Shown one piece after another: positions 49,902 through 58,487 of a DNA stretch of 64,000 bases; within the stretch, counting starts at the first letter, position 1; every line of letters starts with the position of its first letter. The notes beneath the pieces were generated by a model that saw only the letters and a list, made by a program, of their open reading frames with translations, was not told the origin of the DNA and searched no databases. The translations under genes and the position numbers were made by a program. This DNA comes from Actinospineispora spinosispora DSM 44797 (GTDB lineage Bacteria > Actinomycetota > Actinomycetes > Mycobacteriales > Pseudonocardiaceae): positions 62,001-126,000 of the forward strand of contig NZ_AUBB01000017.1 of the NCBI RefSeq assembly GCF_000429025.1, read 5' to 3'.

Positions 49902-50711
49902 ATGATGGGCGTCAGCCACGCCGTCAGCGGGGCGGCGGCCGGACTGCTGATCACCACGGTCGCGGCGCCGAGCGTCGGGGTCGCCTCGCCGCGTGACGCA
50001 TTCGTCTTCGCGGCCGTCGCGGCCGGGTATGCGCTCCTGCCCGACCTCGACCACCCCTCCTCGACCGCGACCCGCCGGTTCTCCTGGGCCTCGGTCCTCG
50101 CCTGCTACCTGATCCGTCCGCTGTCCGCCGTGGTGTTCCGCATGACGGCGACCTCACGGGACAGCGGACGGGGAACCCACCGGGGCCTGACCCATACCGC
50201 GGTGTTCGCCGCCGGTCTCGGTGTCGGTGCCAACGCGGCCGTGGCACGGTGGGGCACCCCGGCCTTGTGGCTGCTGCTGTTCATCGGTGTCGCGCTGGCG
50301 ATCAAGGGTCTGGACGCGCTGGTCCCCGGACCGCCGAGTCTCGTCATCGCGGCGGGGGCGACCTGGGCGATCACCGGTACCGTGCCGTGGCACCAGACCG
50401 CGCCGGGCGCCGACCTGCACACCCCGTGGCTCGGGACCGCGATCGCGGTAGGCATGCTCGTCCACAGTTGCGGTGATGCGCTGACCTCCTCTGGGGCTCC
50501 GCTGCTCGCCCCTGTCCCGATCAGGCGCCGGACCTGGTACCCGGTCCGGTTGCCCAGACCGCTGAGGTTCAGGACCGGCGGGCCGGTGGAAGGGTTCATC
50601 CTCGTGTCCCTGACCGTCGCGGTCGTCGGCCTGGCGCTGCACACGGTGCCCGAGCTGTGGGCGCTGACCGTGCGCGCCTCGGCCCGCGTCGTGGAGCTGG
50701 CCGCCCGCTGA
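49902..50711 (+). CDS. DUF457/YdjM-family membrane-bound metal-dependent hydrolase
   Basis: A 269-aa membrane protein with about six spans. Putative metal ligands are in GVSHAVSGAAAG, LLPDLDHPSS, HRGLTHTAVF and HSCGDALTSSG, the His/Asp set that defines this family. A proline-rich basic loop (RRRTWYPVRLPRPLRF) precedes the last span. GGGAG lies 10 nt before ATG 49902; a second ATG follows directly. The E. coli relative YdjM is SOS-induced; no LexA box was seen here. Activity is not established for the family. A 13-bp hairpin ends the transcript. Confidence 0.85.
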   Translation: MMGVSHAVSGAAAGLLITTVAAPSVGVASPRDAFVFAAVAAGYALLPDLDHPSSTATRRFSWASVLACYLIRPLSAVVFRMTATSRDSGRGTHRGLTHTAVFAAGLGVGANAAVARWGTPALWLLLFIGVALAIKGLDALVPGPPSLVIAAGATWAITGTVPWHQTAPGADLHTPWLGTAIAVGMLVHSCGDALTSSGAPLLAPVPIRRRTWYPVRLPRPLRFRTGGPVEGFILVSLTVAVVGLALHTVPELWALTVRASARVVELAAR

Positions 50712-50717
50712 CGCACG

Positions 50718-50747
50718 GCGTCGCGGACACCGAAGTGTCCGCGACGC
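50718..50747. terminator. Bidirectional terminator hairpin
   Basis: A 13-bp perfect stem (left GCGTCGCGGACAC) with a CGAA tetraloop lies between the convergent DUF457 and DinB genes. It can stop both transcripts. Confidence 0.85.
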
Positions 50748-50755
50748 GGGCCGCA

Positions 50756-51304
50756 TCAGCCCATCGTCTTCGCCCCGTCGATCGCCTCACGGATGATGTC
50801 CGCGTGGCCGGCGTGCTGGGCGGTCTCGGCGATGATGTGCAGCAGCGAGCGCCGGGCTGACCAGTGAGCGCCGGGCTCGAACCAGGGGGCCTCGGGCAGC
50901 GGCTGGCTCGCGTCGAGGTCGGGGAGCGCCGCGACGATCTCCTCGGTGCGGCGGGCGACCTCGTCGTACTCCGCCAGCACACCCTCCAGGGTCTCACCGG
51001 GCTGCATGTTGAACTTGTCATTGTACGCGGCGTAGTCGGCTTCGTCCCAGTCCGCCCAGTCCTTTCCGCCGCTGGCCATGGCCGACGGACCCTCGAGGAT
51101 GAAGTTGACCCAGTGGCCCTCACCTTCAGCGACGTGCTTGATGAGGCCGCCGATGCACAGCGAGCTGACCGTGGGGCTCAGGCCCGCCTGCTCGTCGGTG
51201 AGGTCGCGGGCCGTGTTGCGCAGGAAGAACCGGTGCGTGGCGAGGGTCTGCAGCAGGTCGGCACGCTCGCCGGTGAGGGTGGTCTTCGCGTCGGTGGTGG
51301 TCAT
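50756..51304 (-). CDS. DinB/DUF664-family protein
   Basis: A 182-aa four-helix bundle of the DinB/YfiT group. Metal-binding histidines are expected in LIKHVAEGEGHW and in HIIAETAQHAGHAD. The family includes mycothiol-dependent isomerases and S-transferases, which fits an actinobacterium, but the reaction here is unknown. GGAAGGAA precedes ATG 51304. It is divergent from a WYL-domain regulator with an 86-bp gap, a common pairing in which the regulator controls the DinB gene. Confidence 0.88.
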   Translation of the reverse strand: MTTTDAKTTLTGERADLLQTLATHRFFLRNTARDLTDEQAGLSPTVSSLCIGGLIKHVAEGEGHWVNFILEGPSAMASGGKDWADWDEADYAAYNDKFNMQPGETLEGVLAEYDEVARRTEEIVAALPDLDASQPLPEAPWFEPGAHWSARRSLLHIIAETAQHAGHADIIREAIDGAKTMG

Positions 51305-51390
51305 CGGGGATTCCTTCCGTCGTGGGTGAGACCAACGTTAGAGGCCATAAGTGCCAGTTTCTGTCCTGAATTCGAGGAAGAATGAGATTC

Positions 51391-52359
51391 ATGGCGAACA
51401 CGAGCTCACGGACCCTACGGTTGCTGTCGCTCCTGCAGACCCACCGTTACTGGCCGGGGGAGGAGCTCGCGCAGCGGCTGGAGGTGTCGATCCGCACCCT
51501 GCGCCGCGACATCGACCGGCTGCGCGAGCTGGGCTACCCCGTCGAGGCCAGCCGGGGAGTCGACGGCGGCTACCAGCTCGCGCCGGGCGCGGCGCTGCCA
51601 CCTCTCGTACTCGACGACGAGGAGGCCGTCGCGCTCGCGGTGGCACTGCAGACCTCCGCGCACGGCGCGGTGACCGGTATCGCGGAGTCCTCGGTCCGTG
51701 CACTGGCCAAGGTCGTCCAGGTCATGCCGGCCCGTCTTCGGGCCAGGGTCGAGGCGGTGCGTGCGGTGACGCTCTCCCCGGTCTGGAGCGGATCGGGCCC
51801 GGAGGTCGACTCGGAGGCACTGGTGACCGTGGCCCAGGCCTGCCGCGACACCGAGCGGCTGGAGTTCGGCTACACGGCGGCCTCGGGTCAGCGGACCGAA
51901 CGCCAGGTCGAGCCGTTGAGGCTGGTCCGCCTCGGGCGGCGCTGGTATCTCGTCGCCTACGACCTGACCCGGCACGACTGGCGCAGCTTCCGCCTGGACC
52001 GGCTCTCCGGACCGCACCGGACCGGAGCCCGGTTCCGGCCGCGTGAGCTCCCCGCGGAAGACCCCGTCGCGTTCGTCCGTGCCGGGCTCGGCAATGCCGC
52101 GGTCGGATACACGGTCAGCGCGGTCGTGAGCGCACCGGAGGACGTGGTCAGGCAGCAGATCGGGCGGTGGAGCACGGTGACGGCCGTCGACCAGAGCTCC
52201 TGCCGGCTCGAGATGGGTGCCGACTCGCTGGAGTGGCCGGCGATGGCTCTCGGCTCGCTCGGCGTGGAGTTCCAGGTCCTCGGACCACCGGAGATGATCA
52301 CCTACCTGCGGGAATGGAGCGTGCGCTTCGACCGTGCGACCCAACCGCATCATGGGTGA
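51391..52359 (+). CDS. YafY-type WYL-domain transcriptional regulator
   Basis: A 322-aa regulator. The HTH_11 winged helix reads RTLRLLSLLQTHRYWPGEELAQRLEVSIRTLRRDIDRLRELGYPVEASRGVDGGYQL. The WYL domain has RRWYLVAYDLTRHDWRSFRLDRL, and a WCX extension follows. The ATG at 51391 places GAGGAA at 11 nt; an ATG at 51382 is too close to that site. WYL domains bind nucleotides or nucleic acid and often report DNA damage. Its likely targets are itself and the divergent DinB gene. Confidence 0.9.
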   Translation: MANTSSRTLRLLSLLQTHRYWPGEELAQRLEVSIRTLRRDIDRLRELGYPVEASRGVDGGYQLAPGAALPPLVLDDEEAVALAVALQTSAHGAVTGIAESSVRALAKVVQVMPARLRARVEAVRAVTLSPVWSGSGPEVDSEALVTVAQACRDTERLEFGYTAASGQRTERQVEPLRLVRLGRRWYLVAYDLTRHDWRSFRLDRLSGPHRTGARFRPRELPAEDPVAFVRAGLGNAAVGYTVSAVVSAPEDVVRQQIGRWSTVTAVDQSSCRLEMGADSLEWPAMALGSLGVEFQVLGPPEMITYLREWSVRFDRATQPHHG

Positions 52360-52386
52360 CGTCAGTGCGCGAGCCACGCCCTGTGG

Positions 52387-53589
52387 CTAGTCCCGGGGCG
52401 AGACCGAGAGACCGCTACAGGCACGGGTCAGGTCGTCGAAGGTGAGCACCGCCCGGTCCACGAGCAAGGTCCTGCTCAACGTCAGCATCGCAGTGGCGGC
52501 GACCCGGTACTCGGGGTCGTCGAGGGTCTCCAGGTCACTGACCTTGGCCAGACCGATCGTGCGCCGAGCAGCCTCGCAGCCGGCGAACCCCAACCCGTCC
52601 TGCCGGATCAGCCGGAGCCACGCCGTCAGATAGGCGTCCGGGTACTTGCCGGGTGCCTGCCTGGTGGGCCACAGCTCGCGCATCCGGGCGCGGAAGCTGA
52701 ACCAGCTCGACCCGACGGCCTCGAAGAGGCTCTCGGCACGTGACCGCTCACCGAGCGCGGCGGCACGGATCCCGGCGAACATCAGGTTGGCCCACCACAG
52801 CCCGAGATCGAACCCGATCGGACCGTAGAAGGCGAACTCCGAGTCGAACGCCTTCACCGACAGCTGATCGCCGTCGCCGCGCACGAACACGCTGCCGGAA
52901 TGCAGGTCACCGTGCAGCAACGCCTCAGCAACGGTGAGGAACCGGTGTTTCATCCCCATCGCCGCGTCGACCCAGGCCTGGTCGGCCTGCAAACGCGACA
53001 CCAGTGGGGCCACGCACGGGCGGACCGAGTTGCGGTCCGCGCCGAGATACGGCTCGGTGAAGATCAGGTCCTCGGTGATGAGGCACAGCTCGGGGTTGAT
53101 CGCCGCACCCGCGCGTCGCCGGAACTCCTCCTCACCGAGAGCAAGCCACGACGTCCCGAACGCCACATCGGCGACGTACCGTCCGATCAGCTCGGACACT
53201 CCCGCATGCGGTCCGCCGGCGTTCAACCTGGTCCGCAGCACCTGGTGGTCCGAAAGGTCCTCCAGTGCCATGACGTAGCGCTCCTGATCGAAGTCGATCA
53301 GCCGGCACACCGAGTCCGACAGCGCGCAGTGCGCCGTGATCGCCGCCGCCTCCCGGGTCGCACGCTCCTCGGTCATCGGCCACTCGGGACCGACCAGACG
53401 CACGTAGGGCAGCGCCTGTTTGAGCACGAGGCCACGCCCCTCGGCGTCGGCGCACACGAAGACCAGGTTCAGGTTGCCGTCGCCGACCTCGGCGACGGTC
53501 AGCGTCGCGGGGTCCACCAGTCCTCGCAGTGCCGCGCGCCCGGCCAGGTAGCCCGGTACCTCGTCAACCGTCAACGATGTGCCGCCCAT
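52387..53589 (-). CDS. mtnK: 5-methylthioribose kinase
   Basis: A 400-aa kinase of the aminoglycoside phosphotransferase-like fold. It has the nucleotide loop GDGNLNLVFV, the catalytic loop LLHGDLHSGSVFV (brackets HGD), the metal site DSEFAFYGPIGFDLG, and the MtnK-specific AWLRLIRQDGLGFAGCEAARRTIGLAKVSDLE. The usual HGDLHTGS has Ser for Thr. GGGAGG precedes ATG 53589 by 9 nt. It phosphorylates C1 of 5-methylthioribose, in the cytosol. It is the last gene of an operon with mtnA and an ABC importer, so its substrate is at least partly imported. Confidence 0.93.
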   Translation of the reverse strand: MGGTSLTVDEVPGYLAGRAALRGLVDPATLTVAEVGDGNLNLVFVCADAEGRGLVLKQALPYVRLVGPEWPMTEERATREAAAITAHCALSDSVCRLIDFDQERYVMALEDLSDHQVLRTRLNAGGPHAGVSELIGRYVADVAFGTSWLALGEEEFRRRAGAAINPELCLITEDLIFTEPYLGADRNSVRPCVAPLVSRLQADQAWVDAAMGMKHRFLTVAEALLHGDLHSGSVFVRGDGDQLSVKAFDSEFAFYGPIGFDLGLWWANLMFAGIRAAALGERSRAESLFEAVGSSWFSFRARMRELWPTRQAPGKYPDAYLTAWLRLIRQDGLGFAGCEAARRTIGLAKVSDLETLDDPEYRVAATAMLTLSRTLLVDRAVLTFDDLTRACSGLSVSPRD

Positions 53590-53605
53590 GATCGATGACC
53601 TCCCG

Positions 53606-54628
53606 TCACACCGTCGCCGCGCGGCGCTTGCGACGTAGCGAGAACGACATGAGCAGCGCGAAGATCAGCACGAGACCCTTGATCAGGTCCTGGGTGAAGT
53701 ACGGCAGCCCGAGCTGCGTCAGCCCCTGCAGGATCAGCCCGATGAAGATCGCGCCGACGACCGTGCCCAGCGCGTTCGGCTTCTTCGCCCCGAGCACCGC
53801 GTACCCGACAAGGGTCATCGCCACGGCGTCCAGCAGCGCCGAGTCACCGGCTGTCACATCACCCTGGCGCAGGCGCGAGGCGAGGATCATGCCGGCGATC
53901 GCCGCGAGCACCCCGGAGATCGCGTACGCGGCGAACTGGTAGCGACGCACCCGGGCACCGGCCAGCCGCGCGGCCTCGACGTTCCCGCCGACGGCGTAGA
54001 ACACCCGGCCGAACCTGGTCTTCTCCAGGAACACCCAGACCAGCACCGCGATCAGCAGGAACAGGTACACCGACAGCGGAATCCCGAGAACCTGTGCGCT
54101 GTCGATCGCGGCGAAGTCAGAGGTGAACCGCCCGGTGACCTTCGTGCCGTCGGGCAGGGACATCCCGGTGATCAGGGTCTGCCCGTCGACCAGCCAACGT
54201 TTGAGGCCCTGCACGGTGAACATCGTGCCCAGCGTGGCCAGCAGGGGCGGCACGTTGAGCAGCACGATGAGCGCGGCGTTGACGCAGCCCACGACGGCAC
54301 CGGCGAGCAGACACGCGACGATCGCGCTGGGCCCGGTCAACGCCATCCGGATCATCACCACGGCGGCGACGGTGACGGACAGACCCGCGACGGCGCCCAC
54401 CGACAGGTCGAGGTCACCCACCACGGCGGTGAGTGTCATCCCCAGCGCGGCAACAGCAGCCACCGCCTGGGTCTGCAGGATGGACACCACGTTGTCCGCG
54501 CTCGCGAAACCGGGGATGACCAGTGAGAACACCACGGCGACGAGCACTCCGACGAGCACGACGCCGTACCGTACGAAGAACTCGGTGACCGAGAATCCGG
54601 TCTGATCGCCGACCGAGGCCGTTGTCAT
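53606..54628 (-). CDS. ABC transporter permease (RbsC-type), likely methylthioribose importer
   Basis: A 340-aa CUT2-class permease with eight to ten hydrophobic spans. The family signature ALGMTLTAVVGDLDLSVGAVAGLSV is near residue 65, and the coupling loop VFYAVGGNVEAARLAGARVRRYQFAAY at about 215. It lies between the ATPase (13 nt away) and mtnK (16 nt). CUT2 systems import pentoses and furanosides, which fits methylthioribose. The specificity call rests on the mtn gene neighbours, not on the protein itself. Confidence 0.9.
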   Translation of the reverse strand: MTTASVGDQTGFSVTEFFVRYGVVLVGVLVAVVFSLVIPGFASADNVVSILQTQAVAAVAALGMTLTAVVGDLDLSVGAVAGLSVTVAAVVMIRMALTGPSAIVACLLAGAVVGCVNAALIVLLNVPPLLATLGTMFTVQGLKRWLVDGQTLITGMSLPDGTKVTGRFTSDFAAIDSAQVLGIPLSVYLFLLIAVLVWVFLEKTRFGRVFYAVGGNVEAARLAGARVRRYQFAAYAISGVLAAIAGMILASRLRQGDVTAGDSALLDAVAMTLVGYAVLGAKKPNALGTVVGAIFIGLILQGLTQLGLPYFTQDLIKGLVLIFALLMSFSLRRKRRAATV

Positions 54629-54641
54629 GACTCCACCCTTC

Positions 54642-56204
54642 TCAGGTCCCGGTCGTCTCGGCGAGCAACGCCGACGGTCGCGCGCTCATCGCCTCGATCA
54701 GCCGGGGCCGTGATGCCTCGGACAGCTGCAGGTCGGCCGCGACCCTGCCGTGGCTGAACACGACGATGCGGTCACCGACCTCGAGCGCCTCGTCCAGGTC
54801 GGACGTGGCGACGAGGACCGCCGCCGACGTGGTCAGCTCGCGCACTGTGGCCCCGATGTCGTGGCGGGCGTTGATGTCCACGCCTCGGAACGGTTCGTCG
54901 AGCAGCAGCACCCTGGGGGAGCCCAACAACCACCGCCCGATCATGACCTTCTGCTGGTTACCGCCGGACAGGGTCTGGATCGGGCTGTCCGCGTCCCTGG
55001 CGACCACACCCAGGTCGTCCATCATCGACTGGGACGCACGACGCTCCGCGGCGGTCCGCATGACGGTTGCCGAGGAGAACCGCCCGACGAACGGCAACGT
55101 CATCTGCGAGTACAGCGGCCAGCCCGGCACGATCGCCTGCTCGTGCCGTGACTCGGGCAGCAGGTACACACCCCGGTCGACCGCCTCGCCCGGATACCGA
55201 GGGCCGAACGGCTTCCCGTCCAGCTCACGGCTGCCCGCCACCACCGGCCGCGCCCCGAAGATCCATTCCAGCAGTTCGGTCTTGCCGCTGCCGAGCAGCC
55301 CGAGCAGCACGGTCACCTGGCCGGAGTGCAGCTCGAGCGAGAACGGCTCCGAATCCGGGAAGACCTGCACGTCCCGCAACGTCATGGCGGTGGCCCCGCC
55401 GGGCAGCGCGGCGCGTGTCGACTCGGCCGGCTGCCGGTCGAACAGTGCCTGCAGCGCCGACGGCCAGTCGAAGGTGCCGGTCTCGTCACGGTCGAACTCG
55501 CCGGTCATCGCGCCGTCGCGCAGCACACCCACATGGTTGCTGAGCCGGTCGAACTCGGCGAGCTTGTGAGTCACGAACAGCACCGTCATGCCCTCGTCGA
55601 CGAGCGACCGGACCAGATCGAACAGCCGGTTGGTCTCCTCGGCCGACAGCGCCGACGTCGGTTCGTCCAGGATCAGGATCTCCGGCCGCCGGGCCAGGGC
55701 CCTGGCCAGCACCAGCAGCTGTCGCTCGGACACCCCGAGCCTGCGCACCGGCGACCGGAGGGTCTGCCTGGTCAACCGCATCCCGAGTGTGTCGGCGACC
55801 GTGAGCGCATGCCGTTCGGTGCGGCCCCGGCTGAACCCGACCGGCGAACCCCGCTCGGTCAGGGTGTCCAGCGCGAGGTTCTCCGCGACCGTCATGTCCA
55901 GGATGACGCCGTCGTTCGGGTTCTGGTGAACGCTGCCGACACCGAGCCGGTGCGCGCTCGTCGGGTCGGGGAAAGCGACCGGGCGGCCGCCCACGACGAT
56001 CTCGCCGCCATCCGGGGCCTCGGCGCCGGACAGAATCTTGATCAGCGTGGACTTGCCGGCCCCGTTCGCGCCCATCAGCCCGTACACCGAGCCCTTCGGC
56101 ACCGCGAAGCTGACGCCGCGCAGGACCCGGTTCGGCCCGAAGCTCTTCGAGACGCCTCGGACCTCGAACGCGCTGTCCGAGCCCGCGCCGGCGGTCCCAG
56201 CCAT
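54642..56204 (-). CDS. ABC transporter ATPase (RbsA-type, two NBDs), likely methylthioribose importer
   Basis: A 520-aa double ATPase. Domain 1 has Walker A GANGAGKST, a degenerate signature LGVSERQ and Walker B LILDEPTSAL. Domain 2 has GLLGSGKTE, the full signature LSGGNQQK and Walker B VLLLDEPFRGVD. Such asymmetry is normal for the RbsA/XylG type. ATG 56204 is 4 nt after the binding-protein stop. It energises pentose-type uptake with the 53606 permease. The frame is intact throughout. Confidence 0.92.
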   Translation of the reverse strand: MAGTAGAGSDSAFEVRGVSKSFGPNRVLRGVSFAVPKGSVYGLMGANGAGKSTLIKILSGAEAPDGGEIVVGGRPVAFPDPTSAHRLGVGSVHQNPNDGVILDMTVAENLALDTLTERGSPVGFSRGRTERHALTVADTLGMRLTRQTLRSPVRRLGVSERQLLVLARALARRPEILILDEPTSALSAEETNRLFDLVRSLVDEGMTVLFVTHKLAEFDRLSNHVGVLRDGAMTGEFDRDETGTFDWPSALQALFDRQPAESTRAALPGGATAMTLRDVQVFPDSEPFSLELHSGQVTVLLGLLGSGKTELLEWIFGARPVVAGSRELDGKPFGPRYPGEAVDRGVYLLPESRHEQAIVPGWPLYSQMTLPFVGRFSSATVMRTAAERRASQSMMDDLGVVARDADSPIQTLSGGNQQKVMIGRWLLGSPRVLLLDEPFRGVDINARHDIGATVRELTTSAAVLVATSDLDEALEVGDRIVVFSHGRVAADLQLSEASRPRLIEAMSARPSALLAETTGT

Positions 56205-56208
56205 GTGC

Positions 56209-57357
56209 CTAGGCCCCCGGCTGGATCCGGGGCATCCACGCTGAACCGAGGATGTCCGGGGTGTTCAGCTCGGGCAGGGCACGGCGCAGGTCGTCCATGT
56301 TCGTCACGTTCTTCTCCCGCAGCATGTCCTGGGGGACGAGCGCCGCCGGGATGGTCAGCTTCTCCGGCATGGCGACACCCGAACCCGCGGCGACCGCGGC
56401 GCGGCCGACGATCGCACCCACGTTGGCCGGGTCGGTGGCCGCGGTCGCGCGCCACGGGCTGCCCTGCTCGGTCATCAGCTGGATGTCCGCGGTGGAGATG
56501 TCCACGCCGTACACCTTGACCTTGTCCGACAGGTTGTTCTGGCGCAGTGCGATGAGCGTGCCCTTGGCCAGCTCGTCGTACGCGGCGAACGCGACGGTCG
56601 TGCCCGGCGCGGCCTTCAGCGCGGCGGCGCCCTCCGTCGCGGTGTCCGACGCGACCGACTCGGTGTACTTACCGAAGTGCGCGACCTGGGTGAAGCCGGG
56701 GTTGCTCTTGAGGAACTGTTGGTAGACCGCATCGCGGGAGTCGAGCGGCGCGATACCGGACACGTTCACGTACGCGACCTTGCCGCCTGCCGGGTTGTCC
56801 TGCTTGAGGTAGTCGAGGATCTTCGTCGCGATCGATGCGTCGTCCTGCGAGATGTACATGGCCTTGCAGTTGGCGATGGCGACGTCGTACACGACCACCG
56901 GGATGCCCTTGCCGATCGCCTCGTCGATCTTCGGGTTGACCGAGTCGGCCAGCCCGTGGTCCACGATGATCACCGACGGTTTCGCGGTGATCGCGTCCGT
57001 GAACTGGGAGACCTGCTTGGCGTTGTCACCTCGGGCGTCGAACACGTCGACCTTGCCGCCGGCCGCCTCGATCTGCGCGGTGGCGCCCCGGCCCCACTGC
57101 TCGAAGTAGTCCCCGACGCCGGACTGACGTACCAGCGCGACCCGGAACCCGTCCTTCAGCCCGGCGGGCTTCTCGGCCGGCAGGGCGAAGTCGTTGCGCA
57201 CGGTGCGCTCGCACGGTGCTCCAGCGGCCTGTCCACCCGGCTGGCCACCGCCCCCACCGCTCGGGTTCTGCGAGCAGGCCACCGTCAGTGTCGCCATCGC
57301 GGAGGCGAGGACGAGTGCGCCGATCATCCGGACGCCACGCTGCGTCGTGGATTTCAT
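56209..57357 (-). CDS. Periplasmic-binding lipoprotein (RbsB-type), likely methylthioribose receptor
   Basis: A 382-aa sugar-binding lipoprotein. The signal peptide has a hydrophobic core and lipobox TVAC with C28. A Gly/Pro/Ala linker (to about 50) leads into a type I periplasmic-binding fold with GDYFEQWGRGATAQIEAAGGKVDVFDARGDNAKQVSQF, IPVVVYDVAIANCKAMYISQDD and GVDISTADIQLM. GGAGA precedes ATG 57357, which overlaps the mtnA stop (ATGA). It catches the ligand outside the membrane for the RbsA/RbsC-type translocator. Methylthioribose, or 5-deoxyribose, is inferred from the operon. Confidence 0.9.
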   Translation of the reverse strand: MKSTTQRGVRMIGALVLASAMATLTVACSQNPSGGGGGQPGGQAAGAPCERTVRNDFALPAEKPAGLKDGFRVALVRQSGVGDYFEQWGRGATAQIEAAGGKVDVFDARGDNAKQVSQFTDAITAKPSVIIVDHGLADSVNPKIDEAIGKGIPVVVYDVAIANCKAMYISQDDASIATKILDYLKQDNPAGGKVAYVNVSGIAPLDSRDAVYQQFLKSNPGFTQVAHFGKYTESVASDTATEGAAALKAAPGTTVAFAAYDELAKGTLIALRQNNLSDKVKVYGVDISTADIQLMTEQGSPWRATAATDPANVGAIVGRAAVAAGSGVAMPEKLTIPAALVPQDMLREKNVTNMDDLRRALPELNTPDILGSAWMPRIQPGA

Positions 57358-58382
57358 GATGTCTCCTGTTCGATCCCGGGCACTTGGCCGGTGGAAAGGT
57401 CGATGACACGTGCGTCGGTGACGATCGCGGTGATCAGCTCGGCGGGCGTCACGTCGAAGGCCGGGTTCAGTGCGGTGGCGCCAGCCGGCGCGACCCGCAG
57501 ACCCCGGAAGGTGCAGACCTCGTCGCTGCCCCGGTCCTCGATCTCGATGTCCGCCCCGGTGGCGGTGTCCCCGTCGACCGTGGTCTCGGGCGCGACCACC
57601 AGGAACGGCACGCGCGCGTGCGCCGCGGCGAGGGCCACCGCGAACGTGCCGATCTTGTTGGCAGTGTCGCCGTTGGCGGCGATCCGGTCGGCGCCCACCA
57701 GCACCGCGTCCACACCCCCTCTGGCGAGGGTGATCGCGGCCGCCGAGTCGACGATGACGTCGTAGCTGGCACCCATCCGCGCCAGCTCCCACGCGGTCAG
57801 CCTCGCGCCCTGCAACAGTGGCCGTGTCTCGCACGCGACGGCGCGTTCGAGGCGTCCTTCGAGGTGTAGTTGTTCGACGACTCCCAGTGCCGTGCCGTGC
57901 TCGACGGCGGCGAGGGCACCGGTGTTGCAGATGGTGAGAACGGTCAGCCGTTCCCGGCCGGGGACCAGCTCGGTCAGTAGATCGCTGCCCCGCCGCGCCA
58001 TCGCGCGGCACGCGGCGATGTCCTGGTCACGCACGGCGAGCGCCGCGTCGAGTGCCCCCGGCGCACCCGCGCGGTCGAACGCGGCCAGCGCCGTGTCGAC
58101 TCCGAACGCGAGATTGACCGCTGTCGGCCGGGCCGCCCGCAACCGGGTGATCGCCTGTCGTGCCTGGTCGAGAGGCTGCGTCTGGACCGCTAAGACCACA
58201 CCCATCGCACCGGCCACACCCAGCGCTGGCGCCCCACGAACCGCGAGCCGAGTGATCGCGTCGATGAGCTCGTCGACCTCGTGAACGTCCAGAACGGCCA
58301 GCGTGTCCGGCAGCCGTGTCTGGTCGATCAGCTGAATGTGCCCAGGCCCGTCCGGCGCCGGAATCCAGTCGATCGTGCGCAT
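57354..58382 (-). CDS. mtnA: 5-methylthioribose-1-phosphate isomerase
   Basis: A 342-aa isomerase of the eIF2B-like family. The phosphate/ribose motif is RGAPALGVAGAMG, the catalytic C152 in LTICNTGALA, and D232 in VGADRIAANGDTANKIGT. These match C160 and D240 of the B. subtilis enzyme. It converts 5-methylthioribose 1-phosphate to the ribulose 1-phosphate. It is the first gene of the importer-kinase operon. A 17-bp palindrome lies 68 bp upstream, shared with the divergent GntR gene. No mtnB, mtnC/D or mtnW genes for the later steps are present. Confidence 0.95.
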   Translation of the reverse strand: MRTIDWIPAPDGPGHIQLIDQTRLPDTLAVLDVHEVDELIDAITRLAVRGAPALGVAGAMGVVLAVQTQPLDQARQAITRLRAARPTAVNLAFGVDTALAAFDRAGAPGALDAALAVRDQDIAACRAMARRGSDLLTELVPGRERLTVLTICNTGALAAVEHGTALGVVEQLHLEGRLERAVACETRPLLQGARLTAWELARMGASYDVIVDSAAAITLARGGVDAVLVGADRIAANGDTANKIGTFAVALAAAHARVPFLVVAPETTVDGDTATGADIEIEDRGSDEVCTFRGLRVAPAGATALNPAFDVTPAELITAIVTDARVIDLSTGQVPGIEQETS

Positions 58383-58449
58383 TCGCGTCTGCCTCCCGCT
58401 CCCGTGCTCAGGAGCCTCTCACCCGCCAGAGTGTCCCGTTTCACCCGAA

Positions 58450-58466
58450 AGGTTGTCGGACAACCT
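58450..58466. promoter_or_regulatory. 17-bp palindrome, operator between mtnA and GntR genes
   Basis: AGGTTGTCGGACAACCT is a perfect 8+1+8 palindrome in the 105-bp divergent gap. It lies 22 bp upstream of the GntR start. It is the likely HutC-type operator for both directions. Confidence 0.75.
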
Positions 58467-58487
58467 CGCGCACGTCAAGATGGATGT

